A model generated the notes under the pieces. It saw only the letters and a list, made by a program, of their open reading frames with translations. It did not search any database and was not told where the DNA came from. Below are positions 5,363 to 6,317 of a stretch of DNA of 6,317 nt, piece by piece (the stretch's first letter is position 1; the number at the start of each line of letters is the position of its first letter). Source of the stretch: SZAS-103 sp038216155 (GTDB lineage: Bacteria > Pseudomonadota > Gammaproteobacteria > Xanthomonadales > Xanthomonadaceae); contig JBBQQH010000093.1 in assembly GCA_038216155.1 (NCBI GenBank), forward strand, positions 1-6,317. The letters are read 5' to 3'. The position numbers and the translations under genes are program-made.

Positions 5363-6317
5363 ATGAAGCAGAGACGTCGGATCTACTACTCTGAAAGCCA
5401 GAGAGCCTTGATGTGGCAACGCTGGAAGCAGGGGAACTCCCTGCAGCAAATTGCCCAGCTGTTTGATCGGAATCATTCGTCCGTCGCAGGCGTCCTGTTG
5501 GCGTCCGGCGGAATCCAGCCAGCAGCACGTAGCCGATCCAGACTGGCGTTAACCTCGGCCGAGCGCGAAGAGATATCCCGTTCCTTGGTAGAGGGAAGCT
5601 CAATTCGCTCGATTGCCATGCTTCTTGGCCGCGCGCCATCGACGATTAGCCGGGAGCTCAAGCGTAACGGTGGGAAGGCAGCTTATCGAGCAACGAAAGC
5701 CGACCAGGCCGCGTGGGATCAGGCTCGCCGTCCGAAGGACTGTAAGCTCCTACTTAACCGCGCGGCTGCACGGCTGGTGGCCGAGAAGCTCCAGGCACGG
5801 TGGTCGCCAGAGCAAATTGCCGGTTGGCTGAGGCGCACCTTCCGGGACGATGCGAGCTATCACGTGTCACACGAAACCATCTATCGCAGCCTGTTCATCC
5901 AAGCACGCGGTGCCCTGAAAAAGGAGCTGCTGGTGCATCTGCGGCGTACACGAGCCATGCGTCGCTCGCGGCATCACACGCAGAAACAGGACAACCACGG
6001 CCGGATCCGGGGCACGATCTCGATTAGCGAGCGTCCGGCTTCAGTCGAAGACCGGGCAGTACCAGGACACTGGGAGGGCGATCTGCTGTGCGGCAGCAAG
6101 AATAGTCAGATCGCTACGCTGGTCGAGCGAAATACTCGCTACGTGATGCTAGTTAAAGTCGCGGGCAAGGATACGCAGACTGTCATCAGTGCGTTGATCA
6201 AGAATGCGAGAAAACTACCCCAAGAACTTTACAAGTCACTGACTTGGGATCGCGGCAAGGAAATGGCTGATCACCGGCGCTTCTCATTGGCAACCGACAT
6301 CGCAGTTTACTTCTGTG
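5363..6317 (+). CDS. IS30-family DDE transposase, C-terminus beyond window
   Basis: An open frame of 318 codons runs to the window edge, so about 60-70 residues are missing compared with a typical IS30 transposase of roughly 380. The ATG at 5363 has a good ribosome-binding site, AGGGGAG, eight bases upstream. Two N-terminal helix-turn-helix regions are visible: about residues 18-50 (LMWQRWKQGNSLQQIAQLF) and 80-104 (SIRSIAMLLGRAPSTISREL), the latter part of the conserved IS30 DNA-binding region. WSPEQIAGWLRR and SHETIYRSLF follow. The catalytic core shows the first Asp in GHWEGDLL (D240) and the second in LTWDRGKEM (D296); the final Glu would fall past 6317. No frameshift or stop is seen in the visible part, so the gene may be intact. 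It catalyses cut-and-join of the element's ends. Confidence 0.95.
   Translation, partial: MKQRRRIYYSESQRALMWQRWKQGNSLQQIAQLFDRNHSSVAGVLLASGGIQPAARSRSRLALTSAEREEISRSLVEGSSIRSIAMLLGRAPSTISRELKRNGGKAAYRATKADQAAWDQARRPKDCKLLLNRAAARLVAEKLQARWSPEQIAGWLRRTFRDDASYHVSHETIYRSLFIQARGALKKELLVHLRRTRAMRRSRHHTQKQDNHGRIRGTISISERPASVEDRAVPGHWEGDLLCGSKNSQIATLVERNTRYVMLVKVAGKDTQTVISALIKNARKLPQELYKSLTWDRGKEMADHRRFSLATDIAVYFC

Larger units (their letters stand above)
5305..6317 (+). mobile_element. IS30-family insertion sequence, left part (right end beyond window)
   Basis: The element is defined by its IS30-type transposase and a left-end sequence that closely resembles the IS30 terminal repeat. Base composition is visibly less GC-rich than in the flanking metal genes. 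The left boundary (5305, plus or minus about 3 bases) is set only by similarity to the remembered IS30 end. The right inverted repeat and the target duplication cannot be seen. The element is divergent from the adjacent CDF operon. Confidence 0.88.

Noticed and set aside
5286..5639. 117-codon open frame on the minus strand
   Set aside because: It overlaps the IS30 left end and transposase antisense and has no recognisable family.

Overview
The window looks like a metal-homeostasis locus from a GC-rich Gram-negative proteobacterium. Two predicted outer-membrane beta-barrels and proteobacterial family matches support this. A gammaproteobacterium near the Xanthomonadales is my best guess, but it is only an impression from the protein families. 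The first 5.2 kb is coded entirely on the minus strand. The last kilobase is the left part of an IS30-family insertion sequence on the plus strand.

In minus-strand transcription order (right to left) there are three blocks. (1) A ZitB/CzcD-type cation diffusion facilitator (CDF) with a His-rich N-terminus (4142-5188) is followed, with a 4-base stop/start overlap, by an OprB-type outer-membrane porin (2997-4145). (2) After an 83-base gap comes a CsoR/RcnR-family metal-sensing repressor (2647-2913). It has an inverted-repeat operator directly before its start, and it is translationally coupled (ATGA overlap) to a second, longer CDF transporter (1274-2650) with an unusual C-terminal extension. 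(3) After a 245-base gap holding a hairpin and a Zur-box-like palindrome over a consensus -10, there is a coiled-coil-headed outer-membrane barrel (start at 1028), cut by the left edge of the window.

Both CDF proteins carry the HxxxD/HxxxD metal-site pattern typical of zinc-type members. They would move Zn2+ (or Co2+/Ni2+) from cytoplasm to periplasm. The coupled OprB-like barrel could let solute cross the outer membrane. The CsoR-like protein would derepress the second CDF on metal excess. The last barrel, if Zur-controlled, would respond to zinc shortage instead, so the locus would combine efflux and acquisition. This integrated picture is inference; the gene families and overlaps are read from the sequence.

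The IS30 element begins about 117 bases upstream of the first CDF start codon, so it sits in or at the edge of that operon's control region. No RNA genes or CRISPR arrays were seen.
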